Part shown: piece after piece, positions 10,564 through 23,237 of the stretch | Layout: each line of letters begins with the position of its first letter | How positions within the stretch are numbered: the first letter of the stretch is position 1 | Assembly (NCBI RefSeq): GCF_001411555.2 | Contig: NC_049907.1 | Location: forward strand, 9,976,622-10,040,621 | Direction of reading: 5' to 3' | Origin: Juglans regia | Lineage: Eukaryota > Streptophyta > Magnoliopsida > Fagales > Juglandaceae | Length of the DNA: 64,000 nucleotides | Translations under genes and position numbers: made by a program | The notes under the pieces: model-generated | Told to the model about the DNA's origin: nothing | Databases searched by the model: none | What the model saw: only the letters and a program-made list of their open reading frames with translations

Positions 10564-10850
10564 ATGGCTCAGAAAGACCAAACAGTTGCTCGGAACAACC
10601 GAGCATGTGCTTGGCACACTTACTTGGGATGGCCTAGCATATTTTTCAGAATGTTTGCTCGTTATATTGCTCAAAATGTTACTCGTAACACCTGCTTGTT
10701 GTATTGCCCAATACATTGCTCGGTGTGTTGCTCGGCATCCTTACTTGGGACGGCCAAGAGTTGTGCTCAGCATACTTGCACAAAAGTGCCGAGCATCCGA
10801 GCAACTTGCTCTGAAATGTCCTTTGAGCAAATTGCTCAAGAAGATAAGGA
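10564..10850 (+). repeat. GCTCGG/GAGCAA-rich patch with an internal duplication
   Basis: TTGCTCGG, CCGAGCA, TGCTCG and GAGCAACTTGCTC recur about a dozen times. Two units about 120 bp apart share CTTACTTGGGA(T/C)GGCC(T/A)AG (about 10619 and 10739). Both strands are open in places (10564-10872 +), but the composition is repetitive and no domain is visible. A similar patch lies at 15290-15670. It could be retrotransposon LTR or leader sequence. Confidence 0.55.
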
Positions 10851-10879
10851 AAAGTTGTGGCTGGCCTTGTGATGTCTGA

Positions 10880-11806
10880 ATTGTGGCGCCAATATTTCCC
10901 TATGGGGTGTTAGAATATGCTTACGTAGGGTAATATGGTTTTAACTTTAAAGGACTTGAACTTTTACTTCAACCTTAAAGGCTTCATAGCTTTATATAGA
11001 GGAAGGGGAAACCATAACAACACTTGTAAATGTGAAAAAGAAAGAAAAGGCAAGCATGAGGGGAAGTGAAGCAAGAGATAAAGCAAGTGAAACTGTGATG
11101 CGAGAACAAGGTGACTACTAGCGGGCATAGGGCTAGATTCGAAAGGCAAGAACGACGTGAATGGCTAGGTGGGTGCTGGGTGAGGTCAAAAGGGAAAAAC
11201 GTGAGGCAAGTGCTAGGAGGGCATTAGGCAAGGTTCAAAAGGGATCTTTGAGGAAGAAGAGAAAAATGGATGAAAGAAAAACCACCCAAACAACTATTAG
11301 AAATTTTATTGATCAGGGTAAGTTGGAATTGTGTCAGTCCTATGAACAAACTTGTAGATTATTTATTTATTATTTGTTATATTATTATAGTTCTGAATAA
11401 CCACTTGGTGTTGATTTTGTTATGAATCCAAGATTGAATGAGGAAATATTAATTGTTCTATGATGTTAATTGCGTTTTTCATTATAGTTTATGTTTACTA
11501 AATTTTTGAATTATTGAAAAATAATTAAATTGACAAAACTCGTGTCCCTTTTTCCATCACCTTGTTATTGCACCTACCAACACAGTGCTTTTAGCATGTC
11601 TCTATTTCAAGCTATATGCTCGCACAAAAGAGATTGCTCTAAGTATGTTAGATGGAATTATTGAAATGAGAATTGGTCAATTTAATATAATTAAAAGACT
11701 CAACAAAATATATTCAGCCTTGAGATTGGTACCGGATCTAATTTTGGACAATGCAATATATCCAATGGTATGAATGTAGTCCTAGGGGATGTTGTGACGC
11801 CCCCAA
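10880..11806. other. Intergenic DNA with two short unassigned frames
   Basis: Frames at 11161-11400 (Lys/Arg-rich, 79 residues) and 11585-11773 (62 residues) show no domain I recognise. No other structure is seen. Confidence 0.5.
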
Positions 11807-11809
11807 CCT

Positions 11810-14606
11810 CTATTTGGGATGGAACGTCGAGATATACAACACAATATTATATACCCCCGTTCATAACAGTTAATATGCATGCATCATAAAATGCAACTAG
11901 CAGTATGCAATAATTGCAGTGGAAAAATGGGTGACTAAGTAATACTTATGCCAGATTAAACTAAAAACATCCCAACATCATTAATAATCATCATAAGTTC
12001 ATATCATAAGGCAGCATATCCTTAATAGAAATACTCTTGATAATAAGTCTCCATGACTAGATCAATTGCTTCATGCACTCTAAAGCATGAATGGTTAGAG
12101 TTATAAACATCAAAATAAAATCTAATCTTTTGTTGAGGTCTGGCTCCTCCTTAATCAGCTGGATTCACTGGTCCATCCAGTCCATCCTCATTGGGTCCTG
12201 ACACAAATTCTATCATTTATAGGAAATGATAGTGGGTCCACAATGGGTGAGATTTACTTTAAATCTCATTAAGTTAAACAGTCAACGTGTACAAAGATAA
12301 ATTATGCATGATAAATGATAAACATGAAATGCATGCTATGCAGAAAAATAATATTTCTTTCACATCCAAATTTCTTAACATTTTCAAAAAAACTTTAATG
12401 CACATTTTCTTATAGAGAACATTTTTCAATTTATCTTTAAAAAACATGACATTTCGTCAACGATAAGCATCATCATTAATAATAACATTATAACGTATGG
12501 CAACATCACAGTTTCTCATATGCACTACGAGTACCGACTGGTGACCGTAGTACAACTCATGTTGATGCTACGTTATCTGCAGACTCGTTTTCAATGCATT
12601 GGTAACATATCATCATCATAACACCATAACATTATAATATATACACCCACCAGTCTTAGCTGTCACAACATTTTGATTTCGTTCAAATGTTCCTTAGAAG
12701 GAATCCAATCGAAGCTTGTTAATTGTTTCTTATTAACCCAGGGGTTACCACTCCATTCTTAATCACTCCAGAGTGAACAGAGGAGTTCCATTAGCATAAT
12801 TTCTCATCCTAACCTTTGGAGTCGTGACAGAAATTAAGTTTTTATTCTATGCTTGAAAATATTTTTCATAACAAGTGTTTATAAGTATGCTTCATGTGAA
12901 AGTGACAATATTGTATAATATGCTCCAATGATAAAAATTGCAGATGTCATGTAAGCAAGTAATCATGTACTACATGTAACATATAATATGATGTTTTATT
13001 CTCAAAATGACATTCATAGCATAAATGTGACATTTATCAATAAATTATAAATAACTTATCAAGGTGTAAGTTAGAGAAATCAACTTACATACTGTCTTGA
13101 GTTTGTAAGGCATGACGTCAGGCCATGATGTCGTCGGGTAGAAGTTTGAAAATCTGGACAGATTTACACTTCATTGCTTACATCACCTTTGTTTTATCTC
13201 CATGGCTGAAATGCACAGGTATAATGACACTCTTTGCTGCCCTTTTCAAGAGGTGGAAGGCAAAGGGATTGGTTGCTAATTGATGATGAGTGTGTAGCCC
13301 ATGGAAGAGGGTGACGTGGGGTGGTTGCCGAGTGATGTTGTGCACAAAATCCAATCGATTTTGGCTCTACTTGGGGTGGCTTGAGTCAAGACTCACCAAG
13401 ATGACTTAAAGGGCTCTTGGGGATTGGAGGAAGAGGGAGGTGGTGGTTCAGCCAACTGCAAAAATTAAAACAACCACAAAGCCATTCGGATTAGCTTCAA
13501 CTAGACTTCTAATGGAACCGCTTAGATCTTTATGGTTTGGTTCACTGGAGCCAAATCGATCAACACTCAAACTAAACTAAGAGGGATAATGTGAGGGGTT
13601 AAAAGACAAAAATACCCTTGAGAAAAATGTGTAATTGGCATGGGCTAGGGGCTGAATTGGTACAATGCACAAGTGATGCATCAAGGTGCCGATCATGGTG
13701 TTTTGATCAATGACATGTCTTTGCCTCAATTGATATGTGTTGAATCAAGACTAATCTTCTAATTTAGTCTAAGAATGATGAAAAACAACAATAAAAATAA
13801 TAGAGTTTAGATAAACAAATGTGAGAAATAATTAAAAAGGAAATTAAGCTTAAAACATGGTTTAGATATCACTCATCATGTGTAAGTTGATTAATGCTCT
13901 TAACTCAAGTTGAAAACTTAATTTAGGTTCGAAGAAAACCTCAAGGGCATGGGATACAATATGGGCTTAAGGGAAAACAAAGGTATGGTACATGTGAGCT
14001 TCAAAATAGAAGTGTAAAAATTGGAAGACAGGGCTTTTGAGCCTTGTTGGGTTGAAAGGCCTTTCATGAAAATTACTTTGATGTAGGCTTTTGGTGTGGG
14101 CTAAAGAGTGGGTCTTAGGTCTAGATTTGAGGCCTTAATAAGGGCTTTAAAGATCAACCAAGATTGGGCCCACAAAGCATGTTTTTCCAAGGTTGGGCCT
14201 AAGGTCTTCACTATAACCAAGTTAGGTACAAAGGTTTTAAGTCCTTCTCACACTTAGGCCTATTTCTTAAGGCTCTTCAAGAAAAGTCTATTACTCCAAA
14301 AATCTTAATGGGTCTAGGCTTAGGTTCCTATTCTTGGCCCAACACAACCTTCTTAAACACTCTTGGGCTCAAACCTAAAACTGTCCACACTTAACCTTTT
14401 TCTTAACCCAAAAGTAATTGCCAAGTGTCACTTCACTAGTGGTCCTATAGTAAATAAATCAAAATAAAGTACCAAACCTTCCCAAGATTTCTAGCTAAGT
14501 TTAATGTGTGATTCTAATGCTAAGAATAATCCAAAAAACATTTCCCACAAAAAAAACTTAATGACCTTTTTAGGCGGAGGCGGAGGCGGAGGCGGAGTGT
14601 TACAGA
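11810..14606. mobile_element. Possible non-autonomous LTR/LARD-like insertion, TG...CA
   Basis: Starts TGTGACGCCCCCAACC and ends GGAGTGTTACA, and both ends resemble plant LTR termini (TGT.AC.C.CC). It is flanked by GATGT on the left and GATGC on the right, a 4-of-5 match. The 2.8-kb interior has no coding motif. A (GGCGGA)4 run lies just inside the right end (14572-14596). It might be a large solo LTR or two diverged, inverted LTR ends. Confidence 0.3.
14572..14596 (+). repeat. (GGCGGA)n hexanucleotide repeat
   Basis: Four consecutive GGCGGA-type units in otherwise AT-rich DNA. It gives rise to a spurious poly-Gly/poly-Pro frame on either strand. Confidence 0.9.
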
Positions 14607-15240
14607 TGCATACCACATGGCAAGAGGCCATTGAGTCTTGTGTGAGGATAACCCTACAGGATGAAAAGAGTAAAGAGCGCACAACCCACTTGGAGGTTAA
14701 AACCATGTGTGCATGTTACAAGATACCGTGCACACTGAATAATGGATAATGATAACTATGTAAAATTGGAATAAGACAAATAAAATTAAAGAATGAGCCA
14801 GTTGATAAATACTGGATTATATCGATGACATCTTTCATGATATGGCTCAGTTATTGGGATGGATAATTGCTATAATATTGGATGGCTCTTTGTTTGGATA
14901 AAATTATTCATATCTAATTCAATAATTACTCATTATAATATGTTCATGATATATGCTTATTTGTTCATATCACCAGCACTAACTTCACTTACTGGATTGT
15001 TAAACTCATCCCTTTCATCTCATTATTTTTAGATGGAGTTGTACAATAGAATGATCATTGAAAACTTTTCAGCGACAATGGATAAATTCTCGTGGATAAT
15101 CATATACATCTATCTAATAGGGGGATGATAGTTTATTCTTAGGCGGTCACATGTTCCAAGATACTAGATGGTGAATGGCAGGATGTGTGGGAAAGCCCTT
15201 TATTTCCCTCCAACCTACCAATAGAAGAATTATATTGGTG
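14607..15240. other. Intergenic DNA, nothing recognised
   Basis: AT-rich, with GGATAAT/GGATGG words but no gene, RNA or clear repeat. Confidence 0.5.
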
Positions 15241-15680
15241 AGTGGTGAATGGCGAGCAATTTAAGCAAACAATGGTGCTCGTTGTTTCTGTAAGGGATAT
15301 AAGTGTTACAAAGTTAGCAATTCAACCCTTGGTGAGCAACATGAAAGGACGACAATGATCCCAACCTCGGGGAGTAGCATAAGCAGTAGTATGCTCACCA
15401 CTTTGGCGAGTCCCGTAGGAATTACTAATGCTCGCCACTTCAACGAGCAACAGAATTGGCAAGGTTGCTCGCCTCTTGATGAGTATGAAGGAGAATCAGT
15501 TGCTCGCAAGCGAGCAACGTAGATACTATTTATAAAGAAAGTGGTAATGCTCGAAAAGCATGGTAATGCTCGAAAAACGTGTGAATGCTTGCTTCCAAGT
15601 GAGCAACAAAATTAGTAAGGTTGTTCACTCCTCGGCAAGCAAAGACACAACCATGCTCGAACCTTGGGTGAGCACCTCTT
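15241..15680. repeat. GCTCG/GAGCAA-rich patch 2
   Basis: GAGCAAC, TTGCTCGC, AATGCTCG and GGCGAG words recur through this stretch, as at 10564-10850. AATGCTCGAAAA(A/G)C occurs twice in tandem near 15550-15580. It lies just upstream of a gypsy gag remnant, so it may be LTR or leader of that element. Confidence 0.5.
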
Positions 15681-15904
15681 GAATATAACATATTAGTCCA
15701 GTTATATATTTCTTTCTCTCAATACATAAAAAAATAAAAAAAAAAAAAAAAAAAAATTGGGTTGTGATAGCTTATATGGTTTCAAAGCATAATTCCTAGA
15801 CAAGTTTACTTTATATGTCTTATTATCAAATAATTTTCTGATGAATCCTATACTAAAAGACTCTTCATAAGTTTTTTGTAACAAACAAATTTATTATCTT
15901 AGAA

Positions 15905-17085
15905 TGGAAGGACAAAGAGAAGGCACAACTGTAGGACGAGCCAAGGCCAAGGGTGTGGATGCACCCAACAGACACCAAGATTCAATCCCAAGATAGTCTC
16001 TTAAAGGGATGTCTGAATTTATGACCCAGTTTGCTGCTAGGATACCACTTCCACCACCAAGAAGAACATCATACTATCGATCAATTTGCTTTCATTTACA
16101 ATAGCCTATCAATGGGAATAAGGGACCAATTGTAACAAAAAATTGGATTCTTAAAATTAAGGAAATATTCACAGTACTCAACTGCACAGAGGCACAAAAG
16201 ACTAAATTTTCAATGATCAAACTCCTACGAGATGCTAAGAAATGGTGGATTTCTGAAAAAGAGCAATTGGTGTGTGCCCTGGCAAAAGGGTACATCTCAT
16301 GGGCACAATTCAAGAAGAGTTCCCTTGACAAATACTATCCCCGAATTCTCAAGGAAATCCAAGCAAGGAAATTTCCCAATCTAAAGCAAGGATCCTTGAT
16401 GGTGGATGAGTAAATAGCCAAATTATTGGAGTTGTCCTGATTCGCGTCCTACCTAATTCCAAATGAAGAACAAAATGTCATCAGACTTGAAGAAGGGCTA
16501 AACCTGCGTATTTACAATCACATATATACCTTACGATTGAGGGACTAAACGGAGCTAGTAGAATGATGCATGATTGTGGAGAAAAGAATGGCAGGAAACT
16601 CAACATTCTTTGCCCAAAATAGGAAGAGGCTCACATTCAATCAAAGATAGACACCCAACAAGGGCAAAAGCCTGTGGCTAAGAGGAAACTCCTTCAACTC
16701 AAACTTGGGAAACAAATGGCCCAATTGCCCTAAGTGCAAGAAGTACCACACTGAGGATTGTTGGCTTGGAGAATCTATTTGTTATAGATTTCACAAGCCA
16801 GGGCAGTTCTCGAATGAATGTCCCAAAAACGTGACACATTGCCTAACCATAAGAACGACTCAACAAGGAAGGCATCTAGCCTTGCCACCACCTACCCATG
16901 GAAGGAATCAAGGGAATGCAGCACCAACACAAGTATTTGCTCTCAACCTAGGCGAGACGGAGAAAAACATAGATGTAGTCATTGATAACTTACAACTACT
17001 TTCTAAACTTGTTGTTGTACTATTTGATTCTTGAGTTGCACATTCTTTCATATCTCAAGCATACATAAACTATTAAAATATTTAA
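15905..17085 (+). pseudogene. Ty3/gypsy gag-protease remnant
   Basis: Read across stops, the plus strand gives a gag region (KLLRDAKKWW ... FKKSSLDKYYP ... LKQGSLMVDE, about 16210-16413). A zinc-knuckle-like stretch follows (CPKCKKYHTEDCW and CYRFHKPGQFSNECP, about 16733-16832). It ends at an aspartic-protease-like VLFDS followed by AHSFIS (about 17018-17055), with a stop where the glycine of the usual D-S-G is expected. TAG, TGA and TAA codons interrupt every part (for example at 16411 and 17032). Gag of this type packages element RNA, and the protease cuts the polyprotein. No reverse transcriptase follows: copia-type sequence takes over about 130 bp downstream. Confidence 0.6.
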
Positions 17086-17214
17086 ACTAAACCATTAAAG
17101 CAAAACATTAATGTGTCCACACCCGTTGGAGGCTAAACTCTATGAAAGAGTTGCTGAAAACTTTCCAATAAAGATCGTAAGGGCTCTTTAAGGGCATAAT
17201 TGGTATTTTACTAC

Positions 17215-20200
17215 ATGATTGGGGTAGCTACTGGACGTGTGCAGAAAGAGCCAGAACCTTCTAAACACGACAAGGGAGGCAAGCATGGCAAGAAAAAGTC
17301 CAAGCTAGATTGCTTCAATTGTGGAAAAAAAAATACCACTTTTCTCATGACTACACTGAGGTAAAGAATGTACAATCTTGCTATTATCTTTTTGTTTATG
17401 TAACAAGTCATGTGATGGTTGTTCACTCATATCCCATGTGGACTATTGATTTAGAAGGGATTGAGCACATAACGCGAGATAAAGTTAGGTTTGTGTGGGT
17501 ATTGCCGAATTCCAAATGGGAGTAGTGATATCAAGGTTAGGTATCGAGCTACTGTGGAGGTGGGTGTTGGTACCTACAGGATATGCTAGAGAAGCATTCG
17601 CACTCTATTACTCCACGATGTGCTATATGCTATTGAAATCCAACAAAAAACCTAATTTTCGTAGTTACTTTAGTTGGACTTGGTTTTCGTATTTTATTTG
17701 AAAGCAATGGTATTTCTATCTATTTAGAAATGTTTTTTATGGTTATGCTTTTCTTTCAAATGGCTTCATGATATTAGATTTGGATTATTCAAATTTGAAT
17801 GAATCTAAAATTTTTCTTACTGCATATGATAATCTAGATTCATATAAATGGCATGCTAAGCTCGGTCATATTGGGCAAGAAGATCTAATAGGCCACCTCG
17901 CTAAAGTCGCATTGCCCACATGTAAACATTTGATGGGAAAAGTAAAGAGTAAATTATTTGAAAAGGCAATAGGGGTTATCTATTTGTGGCCCAATGAGTG
18001 TGGGGGCAAGACATGAGGGTTATGTATATTTGATTTTCCATAACTTTGAAGTATTAGATTGCTTCAGATAATATGTAGGCTTGGTTCAAAATCAATTAGA
18101 TAAGAGTGTAAAGGCTCTATACTGGCCATGGGTATAAATATGTATCTGAACAGTTTAAAAGGCTTTGTGATGAAAAAATCAAAAGGCAATTGACGATGTC
18201 GTGTAACCCACAACAAAATGGCTTGGTGGAAATGAGAAATTGGACACATCCTGAGGTTGTTAGGTCGATGATAGAGAAAGAGAACCTAGCAATATCATAT
18301 ACGGGGTGCACTTTTGACTGCAACATGCATCCTTAACCGAGCACCCTCCAAATCAATACATTCCACTCTGTATGAACTTTGGACTAACGAGAACCCAACT
18401 TAAGTAGCTTATAGCCATGGATTTCGGTGGGCTTTGTCGACGATTCTTCTCACAAATATGGGAAGTTAGACCCTAGCAGAAAGAAGTGTATCTTTTCATA
18501 AGGTACTCCAACCACTCTAAGGGGTATATATTTATTGGCGAACATCCTGATGGAACTGTGTTTGAAATTGAGTTACAGGATGTGGCTTCATTGAGGTTGA
18601 GTTTTAAAAAAGAATTGAGATTGTAGATTAAGAGGAAGCCACTCCAAGTATCCTAGTTGAGAATGAGGAAATCTCTCAAGCTCCTAGAAACAATGGGAGT
18701 GACTTGGCTCTTAGTGGTATCAAACCATTTGAGGGTCATGCACAACAACCTCGACAATGTAGAAGCTCACACAGAAATATTCCCCAACATCAATTTGAAG
18801 TAGAAGGAAAAACTTTCATCGTGGCTCTATAAGATGACAATGAGCCTTGGACTATTCAAAAAGCTCTCTCATCTCATACTAAAGATGAATGGATGGAAGT
18901 ACTAAATGATGAAATAAAGTCTATAAGGACCAATCAGGTCTGGGATTTGGTAGACCTACCACCAGGATGGAAGGTCATTGGGAACAATTGGGTTCTATAG
19001 GGAAAACGCAAAGTAGACATGTCAATTGAGCGGTACAAAACTCACCTCATGGTAAAAAGATATACACAACAAGAGGGTGTAGACTATGAGAAAACATTTT
19101 TTTCAGTAGTAAAGTTTGCCTCAATTAGCCTAATTCTAGCCATAATAGCATATATGAATTTAGAAATCTATAAGATGGACGTTAAAACGCATTTTCTCAA
19201 TGAAGAACTTTATGGAAATATCTATATGGATCAACCCATGGGCTTTGTGGTCAAAGGTCAAGAATGCAAAGTGTGCAAGTTCAAACGATCTATATACGAC
19301 CTAAAGCAATCATCTAAACAATGGAATATCAGATTCCATCGGGCTATTATCTAGAATGCATTTACGATAATCGCAAAAAACCATCGCATCTATGTAAAGC
19401 AGTCCAAGAAGAGTTTCATATTATTGTCACTAAGAAGTGGCTAGAAATGAAAAGTAGATGATTGTTGCTTGTAAGAAGTGGTCATCTCTCAACTTTAAGA
19501 TGAATAACATGGGTGAAGCTTAACGCATTTCAAGGGTTAAGATCTATAGAGATCATTAAAAGAGACGTTTATGTCTGTCTCAATAAACTTACATAAAGAA
19601 AGTTCTTGAGCACTTCTAAATGAGTTATTATAAACACATCGACACCCCTATTGCCAAAGCAAGAGCTTATGCCAAGAAATGTGTCCTAAGACTCCAAGAG
19701 AAATAGAGAAGATAACTCATGTTCACTATGCTGGCAGTATTGGTTGCCTGACATATGCAATGATGAGTACTCGGCTAGACATATGATATAGAGTTGACTT
19801 GGTCAATAGATTCAGATGTAACATCGGACTAGCTCATTGGAAAGCCACTAAAAGGATTTTAAGATATCTCAAAAGGATTGCAGACTATGTATAGTGCCAT
19901 CAAGTTCATATTTGCATCTTAAAGATTATGGCGATGCTAATTGGGGCAGTGATTTAGACGAGCGCAAATCGACAACTGAGTATGTGTTCTTACTAAACAT
20001 TGGCACCATTATGTGAAGTAGCAAGAAATGATCCTACATAGCCTTATCCACCATGGAGGCGAAGTACATAGCATGCTTAGCAGCAAAGGAAATTGTTTGG
20101 TTGAGGAGGTTCCTTCAGCACCTAGAAATTGGCGTTATACGTTTGATCCAATGACCATTTTTTGCAACAACATAGCTATTCTCACATATGCTAATGATCA

Positions 20201-20390
20201 AAAGTATCATAGAAGAACCAAGCACATTCATATCATATACCACTACATCAGAGACATGGCATCACATAAGAAAGTGGTCCTAAAATATATTTTTACGAGT
20301 TGCATGGTTGTTGATCTTCTAACAAACCTCATAGCGAAAGACACTTTTATGGCTCATGTTAGGACTTTAGGAATGTATAAATTGTGATTA
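17215..20390 (+). pseudogene. Ty1/copia pol remnant (zinc knuckle, protease, integrase, RT, RNase H)
   Basis: The fragments occur in copia order. A CCHC-like knuckle begins DCFNCGKK (about 17305), then a protease-like MWTID...EHITRD (about 17440). The pre-integrase WHAKLGHIGQEDL follows (about 17850), then a damaged integrase core (about 18000-18350). The reverse transcriptase is best preserved at 19019-19354 (RYKTHLMVKRYTQQEGVDY, DVKTHFLNEELYG, IYDLKQSSKQW). RNase H-like pieces lie at about 19880-20390. Integrase before RT distinguishes copia from gypsy. Stops and frameshifts occur throughout, and the RT YVDD box is not intact. I could not define LTRs. Confidence 0.65.
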
Positions 20391-20481
20391 TAATTTTTTT
20401 TTTCAGTTGACAAAGTACTGTAAACCTTCATTTGAGATATTAATGCAATATGACATTTTCTTGTCTTTAACATATGGCATG

Positions 20482-20485
<4 letters not shown>

Positions 20486-20531
<46 letters not shown>
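20486..20531 (+). repeat. (AC)n microsatellite
   Basis: About 23 uninterrupted AC units just downstream of the copia remnant. Confidence 0.97.
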
Positions 20532-20534
<3 letters not shown>

Positions 20535-20539
20535 GTATG

Positions 20540-21600
20540 TCACCAAGCTTAGATCGGCTCACCCATATGAGCAATCGCTTTTGGCGCTACAAAATAGTAG
20601 TTAGTAGAGATAAGACATTGTGTCTCTCAAGCTTATCCAGGGATAAGTTGCATAACACAAAAGATATGTCGCCTTAATGGGAGCTAAGATGGGGTTCATC
20701 ATATTTAAGAGGATTGTTATGGACACCCCCACAATCCATGTAGCTTGTAGTTAGCTAGATACAAGACATTCTTTGGCGAGCATATAGAGAGACTTGGGTT
20801 AGACACAGAAATGACATCTGGACTAAGATCTGTATTATGTTTGATATGAACATACGCTATTTGAGGAAGAAAAATCCACTATAGTACGTATTTCATTCTA
20901 AATTTGCTTATTGGACCAAATGTGGAAGTGAGTTAATGGTTCCCTATTTTTTCATTGTGTGAGTCCCATTCTTATTTTTTTTAGTTCCCTTCTTGACCTT
21001 TGATTATATCATAACATAGAGGTTCTAATATTTGATACTCTAGCATGTTTTCTATGACCGTGAATTATACAATCTAAATATACATTGTTGTGAAAGTGGT
21101 TGGACTAAAGTTGAATGACATGAGGGCAACGCAAGGTTATTCAACAACACATCCCTAACTGTGTTTGTTGACGTCAAACTTTGGCACTGCAATGTAGTAT
21201 TGACAAAATTTGTGAACACATTGTGATGGTTCAAAAGTGATAAGGCCTAATTCTAAGTTTTTATTTTTGAAACCCGAGAGGGATCGATGATGCTTGATTA
21301 GATGTAATTGAATGAGTCTAGGGCATACGAGACACTTTAAGGATATCATTATGCTGGTCTTTTCTAGTAGAGATTTAGTATAGTGTGCCCACACATTTAT
21401 TTTCAGCTATACTCGGTGATCATATGATCTATTTGCTTGTATGTGAGAAAAGGTAGGATACCCATATAGGCATGCCCCTCCCCATTTTATTTTCCCAGGA
21501 GTATAACGCCTGGGATTAAGTCAATAATGGATAAGCCGTATGCTGGAAAATAAAACCTCTTTGTTTACAGGATTTTGGGTATATATTTTTCTATCACCTG
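20540..21600. other. Sequence downstream of the copia remnant, unassigned
   Basis: It may include the copia element's 3' untranslated part or LTR (a TGTTATGGACACCCCC-like start near 20717), but no matching 5' LTR was found. No gene is seen. Confidence 0.35.
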
Positions 21601-21613
21601 AGGATTAGGAAAA

Positions 21614-21769
21614 GAGTAATGCTAGGTATAAGTCTCAAATAAATAAGTTTCGTATAGGTCCTTTGTAAAGAATGGTTTTTTTTTTTTACACTTTTTCAAT
21701 ATGGGGTCCACTTTTTTATAAAGGCTTGTGCAGAGCTTGTCTATTTAGGGCTTGTACAAATCAAATCTC
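21614..21769. mobile_element. Small MULE-type MITE, member 1
   Basis: Starts GAGTAATGCTAGGTATAAG and ends with the inverse of GAGATTTGATTTGTACAAG. The flanking 9-mers TTAGGAAAA and TGAGAAAAA match at 7 of 9. It shares its GAG.AATG..A start with the MITEs at 22048, 23498, 35422 and 56920. Confidence 0.5.
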
Positions 21770-22047
21770 TGAGAAAAATAACATTATCTCTCAAGAAAAT
21801 AATATTCTCTCTTGAAAAAGCATCTAGGTTGTGAGTTATTTGAGTATGTCTCTAATTTATTTACATAGTACGGTCAACTATTGGGTGAATATGAACTCAG
21901 ATTGATGGGAGATTTGTACACTTGATTTACTCGTTGAACAACTACAAAGATTAAGCTTGAGGTAATCATTTAACTGTACCCAAATGACTTTTTCTAACAG
22001 ATGTTACCCAACCTAAAAATTTCAAACCTTCCTAAAAATTTTAAGAA

Positions 22048-22217
22048 GAGAAATGATATCGCAGTCATAGAGTATTCAAGTTCGTCTACTCTTTTCCAAA
22101 AGAATGGATAAATCTGTAATCCACATGAAAATTTTATTTTTTAATAATTGACCCAACTTTTTTTAAAAAGGCTTGCGTGGGACTTGCATACTTTAGGACT
22201 ATATATAGTATACATAC
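22048..22217. mobile_element. Small MULE-type MITE, member 2
   Basis: Starts GAGAAATGATATCGCAGTCA. The subterminal AGTCATAGAGTATTCAAG is matched in reverse by AGTCCTAAAGTATGCAAG near 22190. The right border is approximate and no clear TSD was found. Confidence 0.45.
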
Positions 22218-22346
22218 ACTTTAAAAAAAGTTGTAAAATATTTTTTCCTCTCAATAAGATTTAAACTAACACTTTTATCCTTAAACACAAACAAAACAAA
22301 GAGCATGAAAATCTCCTACAAAGCCCATGATTGGAACAAAAGCCTC

Positions 22347-22600
22347 TTTTTTTTTTTTTTTTTTTTTTGAAGATGAGGGTACTCCAAATTTTAATGATAA
22401 CACTTATGGCGGAGGAAAACTATGGTTACAACCAAACGCCTGGGGATACAGATAAACAAAAAGACCAAAACTCAGGCATCAAAAACTAAAAACATCCAAC
22501 CAAAATACAAAATACCTATAAAGTATAGTGTAAAACACAAAGTCCAAAAGTAGACAAAAAAAAAAAAAACAAAAAAACCCTAGACAAATAGAAAAACCTG
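22347..22600 (-). mobile_element. 3' end of a LINE-like retroposon on the minus strand
   Basis: A 22-T run at 22347-22368 is the complement of a poly-A tail. It is followed by GATGAGGGTACTCC and AATTTTAATGATAAC, resembling the 3' ends of plant LINE-type elements in reverse. No coding sequence remains. Confidence 0.35.
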
Positions 22601-22689
22601 CAAGAAAAAGCACATTCAAATAAGGATAAAAAACAAATAAACCATAAGCACCATACCTGGAATAACACTACGAGATCCGCAAATAAGGA

Positions 22690-22787
22690 AGACCAACTTT
22701 GTCCATACGAAAAAGACCTCTTAACTTGCTGGACAACATATCACTATCATCTGACCAACTCTGTCCATACGAAGAAGACCTCTTAAA
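22690..22787 (+). repeat. Tandem duplication of a CCATACGAA(A/G)AAGACCTC unit
   Basis: CCAACTTTGTCCATACGAAA with AAGACCTCTTAA at about 22690-22720 recurs as CCAACTCTGTCCATACGAAG with AAGACCTCTTAA at about 22756-22787. Confidence 0.75.
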
Positions 22788-23160
22788 GCCTTCGTATCAA
22801 GGTCGTGGACAATTAACTCCTAGGGTTTAGTTCAAGTGTAAGAGCAAAGTATTGTATTCCACCTTGGTGATAATTCTGTTTAGATATTGGAATGAAATAC
22901 TTTGGTATTGGTGTTCTGTTCATGTTTTGTTCTGGGATTATTTATATATATTTTACAAAGAATTGATAAATTATAGAATAAATACATGTATATATGTATG
23001 TGTATCATGCGTGCATGTATATTTAAGATTTGACAATTTATAAAATAAATATATGTTGAAAACCATAAAAAATAGAAGGTAAAGATATTGTTGTTAAAAG
23101 ATAATATTATTAAAAAACTCACAAACTTGAGTATAGATATACACAAAAGAAGAAAACAAA
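22785..23160 (+). mobile_element. SINE-like unit 1 with tRNA-promoter-like boxes
   Basis: Contains TTAGTTCAAGTGTAAGAGC (A-box-like) about 20 bp before TATTGTATTCC (B-box-like), an AT-rich body, and an A-rich tail near 23145-23170. About 460 bp further on the same order of words recurs (unit 2). The boxes are degenerate. Confidence 0.4.
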
Positions 23161-23237
23161 AAAATAAGTAATAATAAGAGAGATAAAAAAAAAAATATTA
23201 ACAATAAGAGAACTAATATTTACAGTTATAGAGGATT

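Noticed and set aside
10564..10879. Two overlapping Cys/Ala-rich frames as a secreted peptide gene
   Set aside because: The Cys residues come from the repeated TGCTCG word; frames are open because of the repeat.
11161..11773. Two small frames, one Lys/Arg-rich
   Set aside because: Too short, no motif, no sign of splicing.
14491..14749. Poly-Gly/poly-Pro frames
   Set aside because: Produced by the (GGCGGA) hexanucleotide run.
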